DNA of 64,000 nt from Arthrobotrys musiformis. Lineage: Eukaryota > Ascomycota > Orbiliomycetes > Orbiliales > Orbiliaceae. The first letter of the stretch is position 1. Every line of letters begins with the position of its first letter. A model generated the notes under the pieces. It saw only the letters and a list, made by a program, of their open reading frames with translations, was not told the DNA's origin and made no database searches. The translations under genes were made by a program, and so were the position numbers. This document shows positions 12,039 to 24,600 of this stretch, in pieces. The DNA lies in contig JAVHJL010000004.1 in assembly GCA_036971715.1 (NCBI GenBank), positions 1,488,001-1,552,000 on the forward strand, read 5' to 3'.

Positions 12039-13489
12039 TTATTTCTGTAGCCACAAGTCCATTACGCGCTCCTCGTCGGCCTCTCCTGAGTCCAACTCGA
12101 CTCTAAGTTCGACACCGGGAAGTTGCAATCGTTCGACTTCACCTTTGAGTTTTTCGAAACGTCCGAGAGGATCTCTATACTGGATCTGTTTTAGATCGGG
12201 GAATTCATCCCTGGAGTTGACAATTAGTTTCACCATTTCGCAATCCCAAAGGTTGACAAAACAGAATGTTTTCGCCGCGGTGAAGCCTTTCAGGTATCCG
12301 GAATACTATGTCATTTTCCCATTAGCTATCCGAAAATGTCCCAAATGCCCGATTAAATTTTGAAACCAATTATTTTCCTTTTGGGACAAACTAAAATTTG
12401 TCACTGCATACTTACTTCCTCGTAGTCAGTGTTCCATCCTGTGGATGTTATCTCCACACTCTCGATAGCCTGCATTGGAAGGCTGATATACTCCCCCACC
12501 GCCAAAAGGGCATTTTCGGGATATATTTCGTATTTAATGGACTTCAGCCTCGGGAAATCCCATCGAATGTTGTCTCCCTTCCCTTCAATCATACTTAGCT
12601 CGCCTGCAGGTCCGCTCAAGGCTATTTTCATCTCCTCCACGTCCGCCGAGATCACCCCAAAGACTTGAGCAATGATCTTGATACCCCAGAAGTATTTACC
12701 CAAGGTAACCGCTGAAATTCGACGTCTATAGCTGCCTGTTGAGCAGTTTGTGGCTATTCTGAGCTTCTTAATCTTGGCGCAGGTTCTTGACGGTTGGAAT
12801 ACATTGATACTGTCAACAAGATAGTCATTACTATTCGAGTAGCTGATACTCAAACTTAACTCCTCCAGCTTTAAACAGCTTTCCAGAGCGATCTTAATGC
12901 CAACAAAGGCACCCTTCAAAAGGATCCCCTCGGCGGAATCGGACATTGTCAACGAGAGTATTTTTAGGTTCTCGAATTTGGGAAGGAGAATTTTTAGTTG
13001 CTGAGGCAGCGTGTTTAAGCTGTTGTCCATGGTCCTCAGAACATCTACATTGCGTCTCGGTAACAGTTCGATCGTAAGGTTTCTAGATCGCAGGTAAGAC
13101 ACATTAGCCATCATATCCAAATTTTACTGTAGCGGAGGTGGGGATATAAAAGGGGAAGCCCACTTCGTGAATTCTGTGAAGTCCATGTAGGTATCGACTC
13201 CATTGGCATCAGTCGAGCTTTCAGATTCGAGCCGCACGGGTCCAATCGTTAAACAAGATTCCGACCGTCCTTCGATATCCTTCAATGCAACCTGTATACT
13301 GCAATTCTCGTAGACGTCGTTTAAAATTGTCCGCCGGAATTGCCGGCTAACCTGCGCGAGCTTGACAAGCCTGCAGAACCGTTCTTTTCCCTTGTCACCA
13401 ACTCGAGGGGACTCAATTTCCGCAGCGTTCGAAAGAACTTGTCCCAGTATTTCTGGGGGCAAGTCAGAGATTTTAGTTTTGCTATCCAT
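12039..13489 (-). CDS. F-box protein, paralogue 1
   Basis: Exons 13164-13489, 12416-13082 and 12039-12305 give 419 residues. The N-terminus carries an F-box (ISDLPPEILGQVLSNAAEI, about residues 5-25) expected to bind Skp1 in an SCF ubiquitin ligase. The rest looks like degenerate leucine-rich repeats (LPKFENLKILSLTMSD, LKLEELSLSISYS) that would select the substrate. Intron 1 (13083-13163) has a weak donor GTGGGC, branch GGCTAAT and acceptor ATCTAG; it removes an in-frame TAA that would otherwise make the gene look broken. Intron 2 (12306-12415) has donor GTAAGT, branch AGCTAAT and acceptor CATAG. Both introns match the neighbouring paralogue in place and phase (2, then 0). Substrate unknown. 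Confidence 0.8.
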
Positions 13490-14189
13490 TCTGGCAAAAA
13501 GAAATAAATACGAAAATAGGTAATAGATTATGGTAAAGGAAGTTGAGATGTCAGTGTGTCGCGAGGGTGGTTGTATCTGAGATATCTTTACATTCTCGAG
13601 ACCCCACGGCCCAGGTAAATATTTACCCCCAGCTGCGGTATCTACACCCACAAAGTCTACATAGATACACATACATCGCAGCCCCCAACAGAACGGTCTC
13701 AGAGGCACCATCGAGCCGGCCATAGCTATCCCTACCAATTATTTTATCCTTTATATATTCTATACGGGTGCATCAATATTAATAAAGCGCTACATCAATC
13801 AAGGGATATACACCGCGGCCTGGCAAATGAATTCGAGCATACGCATTTCAAACATCGCCTGCCGTACGGGCCTCTCTTTGTGACGCCTGGGTACGAGACC
13901 GATATATGCGCCTGACGCCAATTGGATCTATCTACTATTCTCCCCTCGACATTAATTATTTTAGGCAAGACTTCTAATTATACATGAGTAAAGCAGGAAA
14001 TCGAGACATACGCAGCGGCCCCAGCACAGCGACTTCACAGGCATCATTCCTCCAACTGAAATCTTCCAATCATATCAGCGTTGGTATATATACGTATATG
14101 TATAATGTAACCAACCAGCTATCTGAACATCGCTCGTCCTAGCCAAAGCAACTAGACCAATTGATTACGGCGGTGCGTTTCGCCTCCGT
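13490..14189. other. Intergenic spacer between the two F-box genes, with one dispersed repeat motif
   Basis: No gene seen. Positions 13876-13900 match 51156-51180 at 24 of 25 bases (core GACGCCTGGGTACGAGACC), a copy of the dispersed TACGAGAC repeat described in the findings. Confidence 0.6.
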
Positions 14190-15881
14190 TTACAAAAGCT
14201 CCAAGATGAAAGCTAGATACCCTTCGTTGCACGGGGTAACCGGTTTGGGGTCCCAGAACCTCCGTATCTCTTTAATCATCGGAGGCCTGATCTCATACCC
14301 GGGGTTCTCAAGAAAATACTTCCATTTATCTGGATCCCGCCCGAACTCGTGACGTATATGGGGGACCAAACCGAATTCCGTGGAAGGGTGGATTTCGATT
14401 ATGATATTCTTCAAACTCTTGAACTTGGACTTTCCTTTCAAGTCGAATATCATCCGCAGCCACCTCAGGATTCCCATGTTGGATAACCGTATTCTCTTGA
14501 GATTCGGAAACTGTGAGAAGAAGGATACGGCATTCTATTATACGGCGTGGTTAGTATTTACATGAATATACCTATAGGTATATAATTATTAGAGAGAGAA
14601 TATGCTAACGCCAACTCACTTTTTCAAACATATCCCCATCGTGCTCATGATTACAAGCCATCAGCTCATAAAACATTCCAAACAGCTCCAACTCCTCGAG
14701 TCCTTCAAGACCAATGTCGATCCACCCATTCCATAGAAGCGCCCACAGTGTCCCATGGTACAACCGCAACGATAGCCGCTTAACCTGCGGAAGCCGCCAC
14801 TTTATTTTCTGGCCTGAGCTCGAATCCCACTGGTTCCGCCACGTAATATCACTCCGGTCATACCCCCCACTCTCACACTTCGGTATGCGCGGTACGCTTC
14901 GGTCTTTATCAGTAATCCACTCATGGCGTGAGCTAAAACCAAGCATAACCTCCGGCACCGTCCGAGAAGGGACCTCCAAAACTTTGCTCAGCGCTACTAG
15001 CGGCCAGAGGTATACCCGATCACTAAGCCCGCAGTTTTTAAACCGACCTAGGATATAGATCGTTAAAGTCTGCAACGGTGCGTGGGGTATATCCACGTTG
15101 TAGTCTTTAATATCCCCCCAGACGTCTCCGTCAACATGACTATCTCTGAAGTCATACTCGGCGAAAATGTCCAAATCTCGTAACGTGAGGCAGTGTGTCA
15201 GAACTAGCCCGATTGCCGACAAAAAGTCGCTGAGATGGAGATCATGATAACGACTAATGGTCAATTTCCGGAGTTGGGTGAATTTGGGGAGTAGTAAATC
15301 CAAATTCTTTCCCAAAATCCCGTCTTTCCTGTATTTAGGATCAAAAGAAAGGTCGCAATTGGACCATGGGAACAGAAACCGAGCATCCGAGCAGGCGGGA
15401 TCCTGAGATTTGCAGATTATGAAAAGATCCCTACTCGTCAATAACACCAATATCAGTTTGAACACCCCCTCCCCAGATGCACCCCGCACCTGTCTATGGG
15501 AAATAAAACCCCACCAGATGCTACATACCTAACAAACTCCTCATACCTCCAACAAACCAACCCAACCTTCTTCGTCTCAATACAAGAAATCTCCAACCTC
15601 CCCGCCGCCTTCAAAGGCTTAGGAGTATACATATGCGACAAACTCACAAACCGCTTCCCCAGCACCGCCCCGAACTGCATGAAGCAGAATACATACAGCC
15701 TCGGAAGCAGAACTATATAAAACCGCCGGCAGACGAGACTTAACTGGCGGATGGGACCCAGTCTTTCCGTTGACATTTCTATTCCCTCCACGTAGACCTT
15801 CGTATGGGGCATCACCAGGAGATCGAATATTATATCAAGGACCTCCGTGGGGAGGTCGGTTATAAGGCGGGGTTTTGCCAT
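14190..15881 (-). CDS. F-box protein, paralogue 2
   Basis: Exons 15529-15881, 14620-15430 and 14190-14534 give 502 residues. An N-terminal F-box (ITDLPTEVLDIIFDLLVMP) is followed by a degenerate leucine-rich region (LPKFTQLRKLTISRYHDLHL, LEGLEELELFGMF, FPNLKRIRLSNMGIL). Intron 1 (15431-15528) has donor GTATGT, branch ACTGAT and acceptor GAGTAG, phase 2. Intron 2 (14535-14619) has donor GTGAGT, branch ACTAAC and acceptor AATAG, phase 0. It shares architecture and intron phases with the adjacent F-box gene, so the pair is probably an old tandem duplication. It likely acts as an SCF substrate receptor with unknown target. Confidence 0.8.
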
Positions 15882-16534
15882 GGTGATATTGGTGGGCTAC
15901 CTCGGTTTGGAAACTGTATTCGTAGGCCGCGGATGGAGATGGAGTTTAGATTGAAGGGATTTGGTAGTCTAGACACGGGATTTGATATAATTGAAAAGAG
16001 GACCACGGTGTTACCTCGCAGCTATATTTGCGATCTACATGGGAGATAGATGGGTTAATGAAGGATTTCACCACGCGTGATATTCGGTATCAATCGCCCA
16101 TCAGTTTGATCCATTAATTCGTCACGCGATACCTTCTCAACTTCTGCGAACTATAAAATTGGAAACTCCATAGACTTCATAAAGTAGTAAATATGATATA
16201 TACATGAAAGATGAATCGATGCTGAAGAAATGTAACGTCAAATGATTGTTGTATGCTACTAGCTGGCGATGGAGCCAACTTGTGAAAAACAAGCATAGTA
16301 ATGTGAGAAAAAAAAAAAAAAAAAAAAAATGAAATGAAGATAAAAGAGAAACTCCGAAATCCACCCAATAATCACGACTGCCCACTGTAGCGCCGTTGGA
16401 AATACCATTACCATAAACTGAATGCGGAATTAATAATGCAAAGACAAAAGATATAAAAAAAGAATGTACAAGAAAGTAAAAATAAAATAAAATGAAAAGT
16501 AAGAAAAAAATACTTTTAGAATCGTGAAAAATAT
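15882..16534. other. Intergenic region, no gene seen
   Basis: Promoter side of the second F-box gene and 3' side of the RGS-LOV gene. Contains an A-run at about 16311-16329 and AT-rich sequence; nothing else recognised. Confidence 0.6.
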
Positions 16535-19480
16535 TTAGAGCTCGCTCTCATCGCCCTCCGGCGGATCATCGAATATGAAGTCGTAATTCCCGTTTTGGTC
16601 TCTCCAGTCCTCGGGGTTTTGAATAACGGGTGCGTCTCGAGGTTTACGGATAAACCCACAAGCTTGACCGTTTCTGATGAGTTTGCTGATATCCGTCGAG
16701 GTAGACAGTCTGTATGAATCGTTGGAGCTGGATATTGGACGTCTTTCAAGTCCAAGGTCGAGACCGGGAAGATCTGAGATATCATATTCGTGATGAGAGA
16801 TGGTTTCCGGATTCGAATCATCATCGACGACAATGATCATCCAGACGCCAACTGCGCCGTTAGCGTCAAAGAGAGGAGTACAATGAAGCCATCGTTCACG
16901 GCCGAGAAACTCGTTTTTCTAAGGAGCCACTTGTTAGCTGATGCCTATGGAAAATGCTATGGGAGATTTATAACTTACATTTGGATTTTGTTCCTCGAGC
17001 TTACTCAACCACCGGACTTTAATCGTGATACCTCGAGAATCGGAAAGTGCATTCTCAAGTTCTTCACGGATATGGTCTGAGCCGCCAATTTTGGACATAA
17101 GTGGCGATTGGAGGATACCCGGTGTACGCATCGAAGGAGATGCGAAAAGGATGCGGAGAGATGGGTATGGTCGGACGAGAATATACTGCAAAGGTTGATT
17201 AGTTTATCACCCCGTAAAATAAATGCAAAGTAATAACATACATTTCTGTAGACACCCTTCAAGGAACTGCTCCAGAAGTTGACGGTTTTTGTGACCTTTG
17301 GCTTCTTCTTAGGCCCTTCCTCTAGCTCTGAGACTGCATCAAACGATCCCGGAGGGAAGAAAGACTCAGTATCCGAATCCTCTTCCGGAATTATTTGATC
17401 CTCTTCGAAAAGCTTATCCAATGGGTCTTGGATTTTATGATCTTTGTGCAGTTGGCCACCGGTCTCCTTAACCTTCTCGATTTCCTCGGCGCTGAACAAA
17501 TCCGCGAGTTGTTTAAACTCTTCATGCTTCGGCCTGACTAGATCTAGATCCAAATCCATATCCAGCACCTCGCTTTGTCTCCGCTGCTTGGTCATCAACC
17601 GTCCGAACCCCTCAAGGCCGACGAAATTCTTTGCAAGCGTCGTAACATCGATCTGAGCGCCGATGAAATACCGAACCTGACCCTTGGAATCGAGCAGGGG
17701 AGCTACCATAACAAGGTTGAGGAAGGGAGTTCCGTCGCGTTTATAGTTCAGGAAACACTCCGTAATTTCATGACCCTGGCGGATTGCATCGCGGAGGCGG
17801 GCCGTACAATGGCGTTGTGTTTTGGGACCCTGAAGGAAACGACAGTTGCGGCCGGAGACGTAGGAGATTGGATATTGAGTTCTGTTACGGGAGTTGTTAG
17901 AGACTTATAAAAACGGCATATTGCGTTAGGCTTGACTGGGATTACTTACGCCCGATGGAATTCTTCGCTAGCAAACACAATTCTGAACAGGAGAGTTAGT
18001 CTGGACGCCGCGGTGAAAGAAAATTAGAGATAGCGGGGCAGATGACTTACGGGTTATCGTGTCGCTGTGGATCAGTTAGGCAAAAGACTTCACCTAGTTC
18101 GTTTGAGCTTTCCTCCAAGTACCGAATCTCGCTTCCCGTAATCTTTTTCTGAATATTGTACGTCACAATCTCGGTGTAAACCCAAGACACATAGCGCGGG
18201 AGCTCTTGTTCCGTTAGGATTTTAAACGCATCTGCGGCTTTTCGTTCGAGAACCTTGTTGACTGGTGTGATCCCTTCGTCTTCAGTGTGGATCCATGATC
18301 TATCGGGGGAAGGGCTTGGACCCAGTGACCCAGCCAAAGCATTTGCGTAGTTAATGGCCTTGATAGCTTTCCTCGCATCGAGGTAATATGTTAACAAGTC
18401 CGTGGATGCGGATGGCCTGTAGGAGGCTAAGAAGCGTGAAAAGCTGTGGAGAAGTCCTGGGTCGGACGTAATCATTCGTAGATGATCCTTAGAATAGAGC
18501 TTCTGTGATAGCTCCTCTATTTGCTCCGCAGCTAGTCTCTCTTGCCTTGTTGGCACATTTGGGGTAGGTGGGAGAAGGTCGTAAGAATACGATTCGTCAT
18601 CTGGGATATAGGGAAGAATCTTCCTCTTCGACAAGCTAGATGTCGGATTGTTTGTAGGCGAGGGCGCAGAGGAGTTCGTAGTGACAAATGAAACGATGGA
18701 GCCTCGAGCTTCAAAATTGCGGGCACTGTAGGAGCTGCTCGCTGACTGGATCTCGGGGGCATCTGGTAAAACCGAAACATGAGGAACGATTCTGTCAAAT
18801 CTCTCATCTCGTTTTGGCTCCTCCTTTTGAACGATTCCCTCATTTTCTTCTTCCTCTTCCTCCTCCATGTAATCGTTGAAATAGCTAACAGCTTCTGATT
18901 GTCTTCGAGATCGAGTCATAGACCTGGGGATGGAAGCGGTGCTTGCCAAACTCATTGTGCTCATAGAACCGACCGTACCCATGGAACCGACACCGGTCTG
19001 CATTGGGTCGATATGCTCTGATATCCGTCTATTCTTAATTAATCTGGGTAGTGTGAATGGAATCGAAAGCGTAGATTCTCTTCTCGGGCTTAATCCAGCA
19101 AATACAACTCCTAGTGGCAAATCGTTTTCGTCAGAATGATTCGATGTTGAATCATTCGCATGTGAATACATTCGCTCGTTGGGAGGTTGAACTGGGCGAG
19201 GACTGGATGAAATATCCTCCTCCAGTCCCGGCGATTCTGGGAAACTCGGTGTTCTAGATTTAACAAGGGGGCTCTGAGGAGCGGATGTGTATGCTTGCGC
19301 TTGATGTTGGTTGGAATTGTACTCCTTGATTTGATCTTTTAAAGCTTTTCTAATCTTTATAGCCTTGCTGCTATCTTTGGATGATTTCCGTCGGAGGGGG
19401 CCGAGGGATAAACTCCTCCTAAAAGGGTTCTCGTCCGAAGAACTCGTCGAGGAACCCGAAATACGCCTTAGGAGGTCCAT
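16535..19480 (-). CDS. RGS-LOV blue-light photoreceptor
   Basis: Exons 18051-19480, 17950-17982, 17242-17881, 16979-17185 and 16535-16918 give 897 residues; introns of 68, 68, 56 and 60 nt all splice in phase. The first 320 residues are disordered and Ser-rich. An RGS domain follows (about 328-440). A LOV domain (about 465-590) carries the flavin-adduct motif GRNCRFLQG with the reactive Cys near 501, the upstream NPIVFASEEFHRAT, and downstream NYKRDG, FLNL and FIGAQID, including the Gln that relays flavin chemistry. The C-terminal part (NFWSSSLKGVYRN..., WLHCTPLFDANGAVGVWMII) is a conserved companion region. RGS-LOV proteins such as Botrytis BcLOV4 bind flavin and move to anionic membranes in blue light; the RGS part would act on G-alpha signalling. 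The start at 19480 (MDLLRRIS) is the first ATG of the frame. Confidence 0.9.
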
Positions 19481-21531
19481 TTTCGTCAATCGTATGTTCT
19501 TTCGGGACCCAAGCTTCCCGATTCTCGTGCTTTGTAAATTAGATTTGTTGGAAATAGTGTGTTGGCTACACAGTCGAAACTATCGTTGCCCAATGTAGAT
19601 GTCGAAAAGGTGATCTCTGCCAGAACCCGGAACCAGTGCAAGTCGATCTTAACAAAACCGAACAACCTCCTGCTTCTAGAAAGGAAAGACGACGTTTTGA
19701 ATTTTTTCCGAACTGGCGGAGGCTGGTGTATTTAACTGTCTCCTCACTTGCTATACCCGGAGCACTTTACCCAAATCATATATATTGGCTGGCAATCAGA
19801 CACTTTGAACTTGAAACCTTAACCGCAATCCGGGGCGTTGCTGGAAGTGTATTCAACTCGGAAAAACCTTAGTCACGATAAAGTTTCCAACGTGAACGTT
19901 TCTCGTGTTATCCCCTGCAGGAACCGATTGCTTCCCTGGTTGGAGATCTTGCTCCACAGTTCACAAGGTTTCCTATCACTCGTGGAAGCCTCATGGCCAA
20001 TGGAAAGTATAGCTCATTGGGTGAAACCTAGATTTGGGTTGTTTGGTGAGGTGTACGAATTAAAAGCAGGGTAAACATGACTAGGGTCATTAACCTTCCC
20101 GGCCGGGTTCCCGCGATATCAACATTTACATGGGCGAAGAGAATTGATTCGAAAGAGTTCTCGTTTCGAAAAAAAATCTCTCCCTTGCTAAGAAGCTTGG
20201 TTCGATAATGAAAAGCAGAAAATTCTAGCGAATGCCCTGTTTTAGTGGAGATGCAGGTACGGCGGCATCGTTAGATTGAGATTTCGTAGCATGCTGTGGT
20301 GCTATAATCACGTAAAACGGGGGCGGGTCAACGAAAAAGGCGTTCCTGGGACCCACTGTTTGATTTCACATCCTCCTGCGATATTGTCCGTTTCCGTCAA
20401 GCAATGACATCGCCCTGCGCAGATACCACCTGAAGCTACTTTTCTGTAATTTAAACTTTATCAACCCGCACGTTTCTCTCCATCGGTGCGCTCCCTTCGG
20501 TTACTGCATGCTGCAGGAATAATATACCGGAGACCATGGTAAACATGCGTGAATGTAGAGCAATCACATTGTCTTCAGGTTTCTTGCGACATTGATCCGA
20601 TGGCGAAAAAAAAAAAAAAAAATCGCTGGTCGGGACTATTCCCTTCTCGCAGAAACGACGGAGAACTTTTCAGGTTTGGCTCTCCCAAAGACCCGGTCTG
20701 CGGGCGGGGTAGAATATAATTCTCGCACTAGATTCCATGCTCGTATCGAATATCGATTGACGTGCGTTGAGGTGGGGTTGCAGACGGTATCCATAGGTTC
20801 TGAAACTTCAGAACGTGCTTCATCCTTGACTAATGGATGTCAAATCCGAAGCCTTCCCATCCCTGTATCGAAGGCCTGGGATCATACTAGCGAACCCATA
20901 GATTTCCGTCAGAGTATTCGAATTCGGACATGCATACTTCTTCCAATCACATCCAAAATTGCAACTATGATGGATCCTACGTCTGCAAAGTGTCCTAGCC
21001 ACTAGTCATTTATCACATTGATATCACAGAATATTGATAAACTGATGTTGGCCTGGAGCGAAAATTGATAATAATGTTACATACCATTACATGTGGCCTA
21101 GCTCCATTCTTTCAGCCTCGTCGGTCCAGACGCCCTAGGTCCTGTCAAGCTCAAGCCATCGAGCTTGGAGGACGTGCATGTCATGCGAAGTGGAGGGTCG
21201 AAACAAAAATTCATTGGCTGTGGAACTTTGTCGCCAAGGCCATTTTATTGTGCAACCACGCAGGGTTAACCCACGTCGATGCATTGCCAACGACTGGCTT
21301 GCGAACGCAAGTAAGGTCGAGGCTCCTACCGCGAGATATCGATGCCTGGCCTCAGTTCGTTGATCTCACTGTTTACGCGCTCCGCATTCATGATGAGGGG
21401 CTGACTGTCTATAAAAACCTGGCCGCCGGCATCTCTAAGTTTGAACTAAGGCTCATCACAGACCTCACCTTCTGCCTACAGCGCACGCATAATATCAAAG
21501 ACTGTATACTCATCACAAACCATACCGCTGA

Positions 21532-21567
<36 letters not shown>

Positions 21568-21605
21568 AGAAACAATATCAAAAACGCGATCAAAAACTCA
21601 CTATC
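19481..21605. other. Divergent intergenic region between the RGS-LOV and Clr5-ankyrin genes
   Basis: Likely holds both promoters. Contains an A-run (about 20606-20624). A 187-codon frame (21065-21628) overlaps the start of the downstream gene and runs through the GAAA microsatellite; I regard it as chance. No conserved coding sequence seen. Confidence 0.55.
21531..21568. repeat. (GAAA)n microsatellite
   Basis: About nine near-perfect GAAA units in the leader just upstream of the Clr5-ankyrin start codon at 21606. Likely length-variable between isolates. Confidence 0.95.
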
Positions 21606-24600
21606 ATGCCTCCGAAGACTTCGAATAGTGCGTCTCGTCGGGGCTCAAGACGAAGGGACTTGCAGCTACAGCTATCCGAGATTGATCAACACAAGGAAGA
21701 GATCAAGTTTTTATATTGTGTCAAGGGGATCCCTCTAGATAAATTAGTTGATGATATCAATAGAGCACACGGCTTGACGGGAACGTAAGTAATTGTTTTT
21801 TCTATATCAAATCTCTCGAGCCGAAGTTCGAACGTTCTATCATGCTAAAAGTCCTGTAGACGTTGCCAATACCGCGACCGATTGGCGGCGTGGGGTTTTA
21901 GGAAACGATTGAAAAAGGCGGAATGGGAGGGCGTCCAGAGGGCCTTAATTGAGCGGGAAAGGCTCGGCAAACCATCCGATGTTTATCTCAACGATATCAC
22001 GATAATACCCTGGAAGAAAGTTAAACGGGGTATAAGCCGGAACGTTACTGCGACGGACGCGGCATTAATGAAGGCCTCATTCTCAAACGCAAGTGGCCAC
22101 CAGGGAATAGGGACCCCTCTAGCGATTAATCATAAAATCGATGTTCGATCCCCGCCCTGCTGGAATGACGTCGTGTTCCCTCCCGTCCCCCGAAATATTA
22201 CTATCCTTATGTTGGAAAACTTGCCGATCAAAATTACGGACAAATTACTTCTCCAAATCCTTCTCCCAATGGTCTCGCAGTACCCCGAAGGCAGCCTTCA
22301 GGTTAGCACGTTAGATGCGAATACATACTTCGTGTTCTTGAGGACTGTTGTATACTCTATATCTAATGGTTTAACTTCACTCTCAGATATTCAGCACAAA
22401 CTAAATATCATAGACGAAAGGGGGTATCGCCGACCGTTCAAGGCCCTTCTGTCCGAAAATCATATCTCTATTACGATAGCTTGTGAGAAGCTGATACCGG
22501 TATTCTACTACCGAGGCGATGAAAAATTCATCCGACACATCGCAGAAAGCTGCCACAGTTCAATTTCATACTTTGCGATCATCTCGGGTCTGCTAGAGTT
22601 AGCAGGTCATCGGTTACATGGAGATACTAGTGCCTGGTCCCAATTCAAAATGCTTCACGACAATTTTGATATAAAATCTATTAGGGATCAACTGCAGTAC
22701 AAGGTCTGCTTACGCCAAATACGTGACAAACTTATTCGTTCTTGCATACGTCCAAAATCTTTCTTGGAAGCGAAACTACTCTTCTTTCTATGCCATGACC
22801 TTGGTGATTTTGGGTACTTTCTCAAGGTTACCCCCCAAAACTTGGTATCGGCACTTGCGGAGCAGCATTCCGAGCAGCAAGCAAATTATCTGTTATATAC
22901 ACAAAACATCTCCGATATACAGTCGCTGCTCGGAGCTGGCTTTAAGTTTGACTATGGACTCGAAGAGAGGGTTTTGGGTGCGCTTGTCCTCAGCCTCGAA
23001 CCTGATGGGCCGAAACGAGACTTTTGGTGGGAATTATGGGAACATCGACATTCCCGCCTCTCAGACCGGGATGCAGCTTGTGGCCACAACGATGAAAAAG
23101 TAAAAGAGGAGGACTTGTATCGTATATTTGATGCGGCGACTCACTACATCTACGACCCAGAAAGGAATGATCACGTCTGCAACCAAATTTGGTTTTATGA
23201 CTACCACTATGACGAATATGGCGACATCGTGGACGGCCTGCAAAAAAATGACCTTCCTGGAATAGCGTTTTGGGAAATACTCCTAATTGCGCATCTCGTT
23301 GGTTTAAGGCCAATGGCCGTGGATCTCTTCCTACGGTATCTCCGTATCAAGTACCCTAGTGTCGATCGAATTGGGACGTATCTTTTCCACGTCATCCTCA
23401 GGATGAGCTATCGACCCAAACATTACCTAGTGGTACACTACGGCTCTGCAAGCAATTGGACCGGTGCGTTGAGGGCACTCTTGGAAGGAGGGCTTGACAT
23501 AAATCTGGAGCTAGACTCGCTCGTCTCACCTGTATCCTATGTAGTACAGATGTGCAGCCCACTTCCCGATTCCCAAAGACTTCCCGATTCCCCAAGAAAG
23601 CTTGAGCATGAGCTCGAGCTATTAGATTTACTGATCAAGGCGGGTGTAGACATAAATGTTCCACTTCCGGCCCGCGAAATAGATGGCCTAGGGTCCCTCC
23701 ACGACGATGAGCGTGTTAGGGCAATAGACATCGCGTATTGGGGAGAAGTCAAAGAGTTGTTTTGTTATCTGCTATCTCAAGGTGTACATCTTGGCCTTGG
23801 CAAGTTTCCTATGAGACCAATGGAATTAGACGTGGTGTACACTCCGTGCCCAGTGTTTATCCAAGCTGTCTATCGGTTGGATTTTAAGTACATCTCTGAG
23901 CATTGGGATACACGGAAGACACGGAATTGTAGCAACATTTCTCCTCCATACGAAATAGAACTGGGGGTGGAAACAATGGGAGATTCAGATTACTATATCC
24001 CAGAGGAACAAATCTCATGCACAAAAACGATTCTATCTCTCGAGGGCTATATCCCAAGCTGTTTAGAGTTTCGCTACTTGGTTGAAGTCCTTGCGGTATA
24101 CAAAGGGCTCAGGTCGGATCCGAAGGCGGAGGATCTACCGAAACGTACACAGAACCTGTTGAAACTTGCGAAGAACCTAATTTTGGGTGAACTGGAGATT
24201 CAACGTGGGTTCATGGTTATAGAGAAGTATCTAACAGATACTGGCGCTGGGGCGAATATTCATTTTATGATACCCCCCCACCGCAACTCTGAAGCCCGTT
24301 TGGCTTTACACTTTAGTATTTTCTATGATAATGTCAAGCTTATGGAGCATCTTCTAAACCTAGGGGTTGACCCACTGACCTATAGCAGCTTTGGCATGAT
24401 CATGGTTCAGCCTGGTCTCGCGGTGGCTCAGCCCGCATTATCAGCAGTTCAACTGGCAGCGGGCTCCGGGAGCCTTCATTGTTTAAAAGCACTCGTCGCT
24501 CGTGGGTGTGACATTGAATACCCACCAGACCCCTTCAATGGCTCCACCGCTTTGCAGGAAGCGATTAGGAATGGCAAGCTTCCCTGCTTATTCTTTTTGC

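Noticed and set aside
13083..13163. In-frame TAA suggesting the first F-box gene is a pseudogene
   Set aside because: The neighbouring paralogue has an intron at the same place and phase, and matching splice signals remove the stop here.
15431..15528. Apparent frameshift in the second F-box gene near a G-rich run
   Set aside because: A GTATGT donor, CTGAT branch and TAG acceptor restore the frame at the position shared with the paralogue.
21065..21628. 187-codon plus-strand open frame
   Set aside because: Overlaps the start of the Clr5-ankyrin gene in another frame, runs through the GAAA tract and has no family features.
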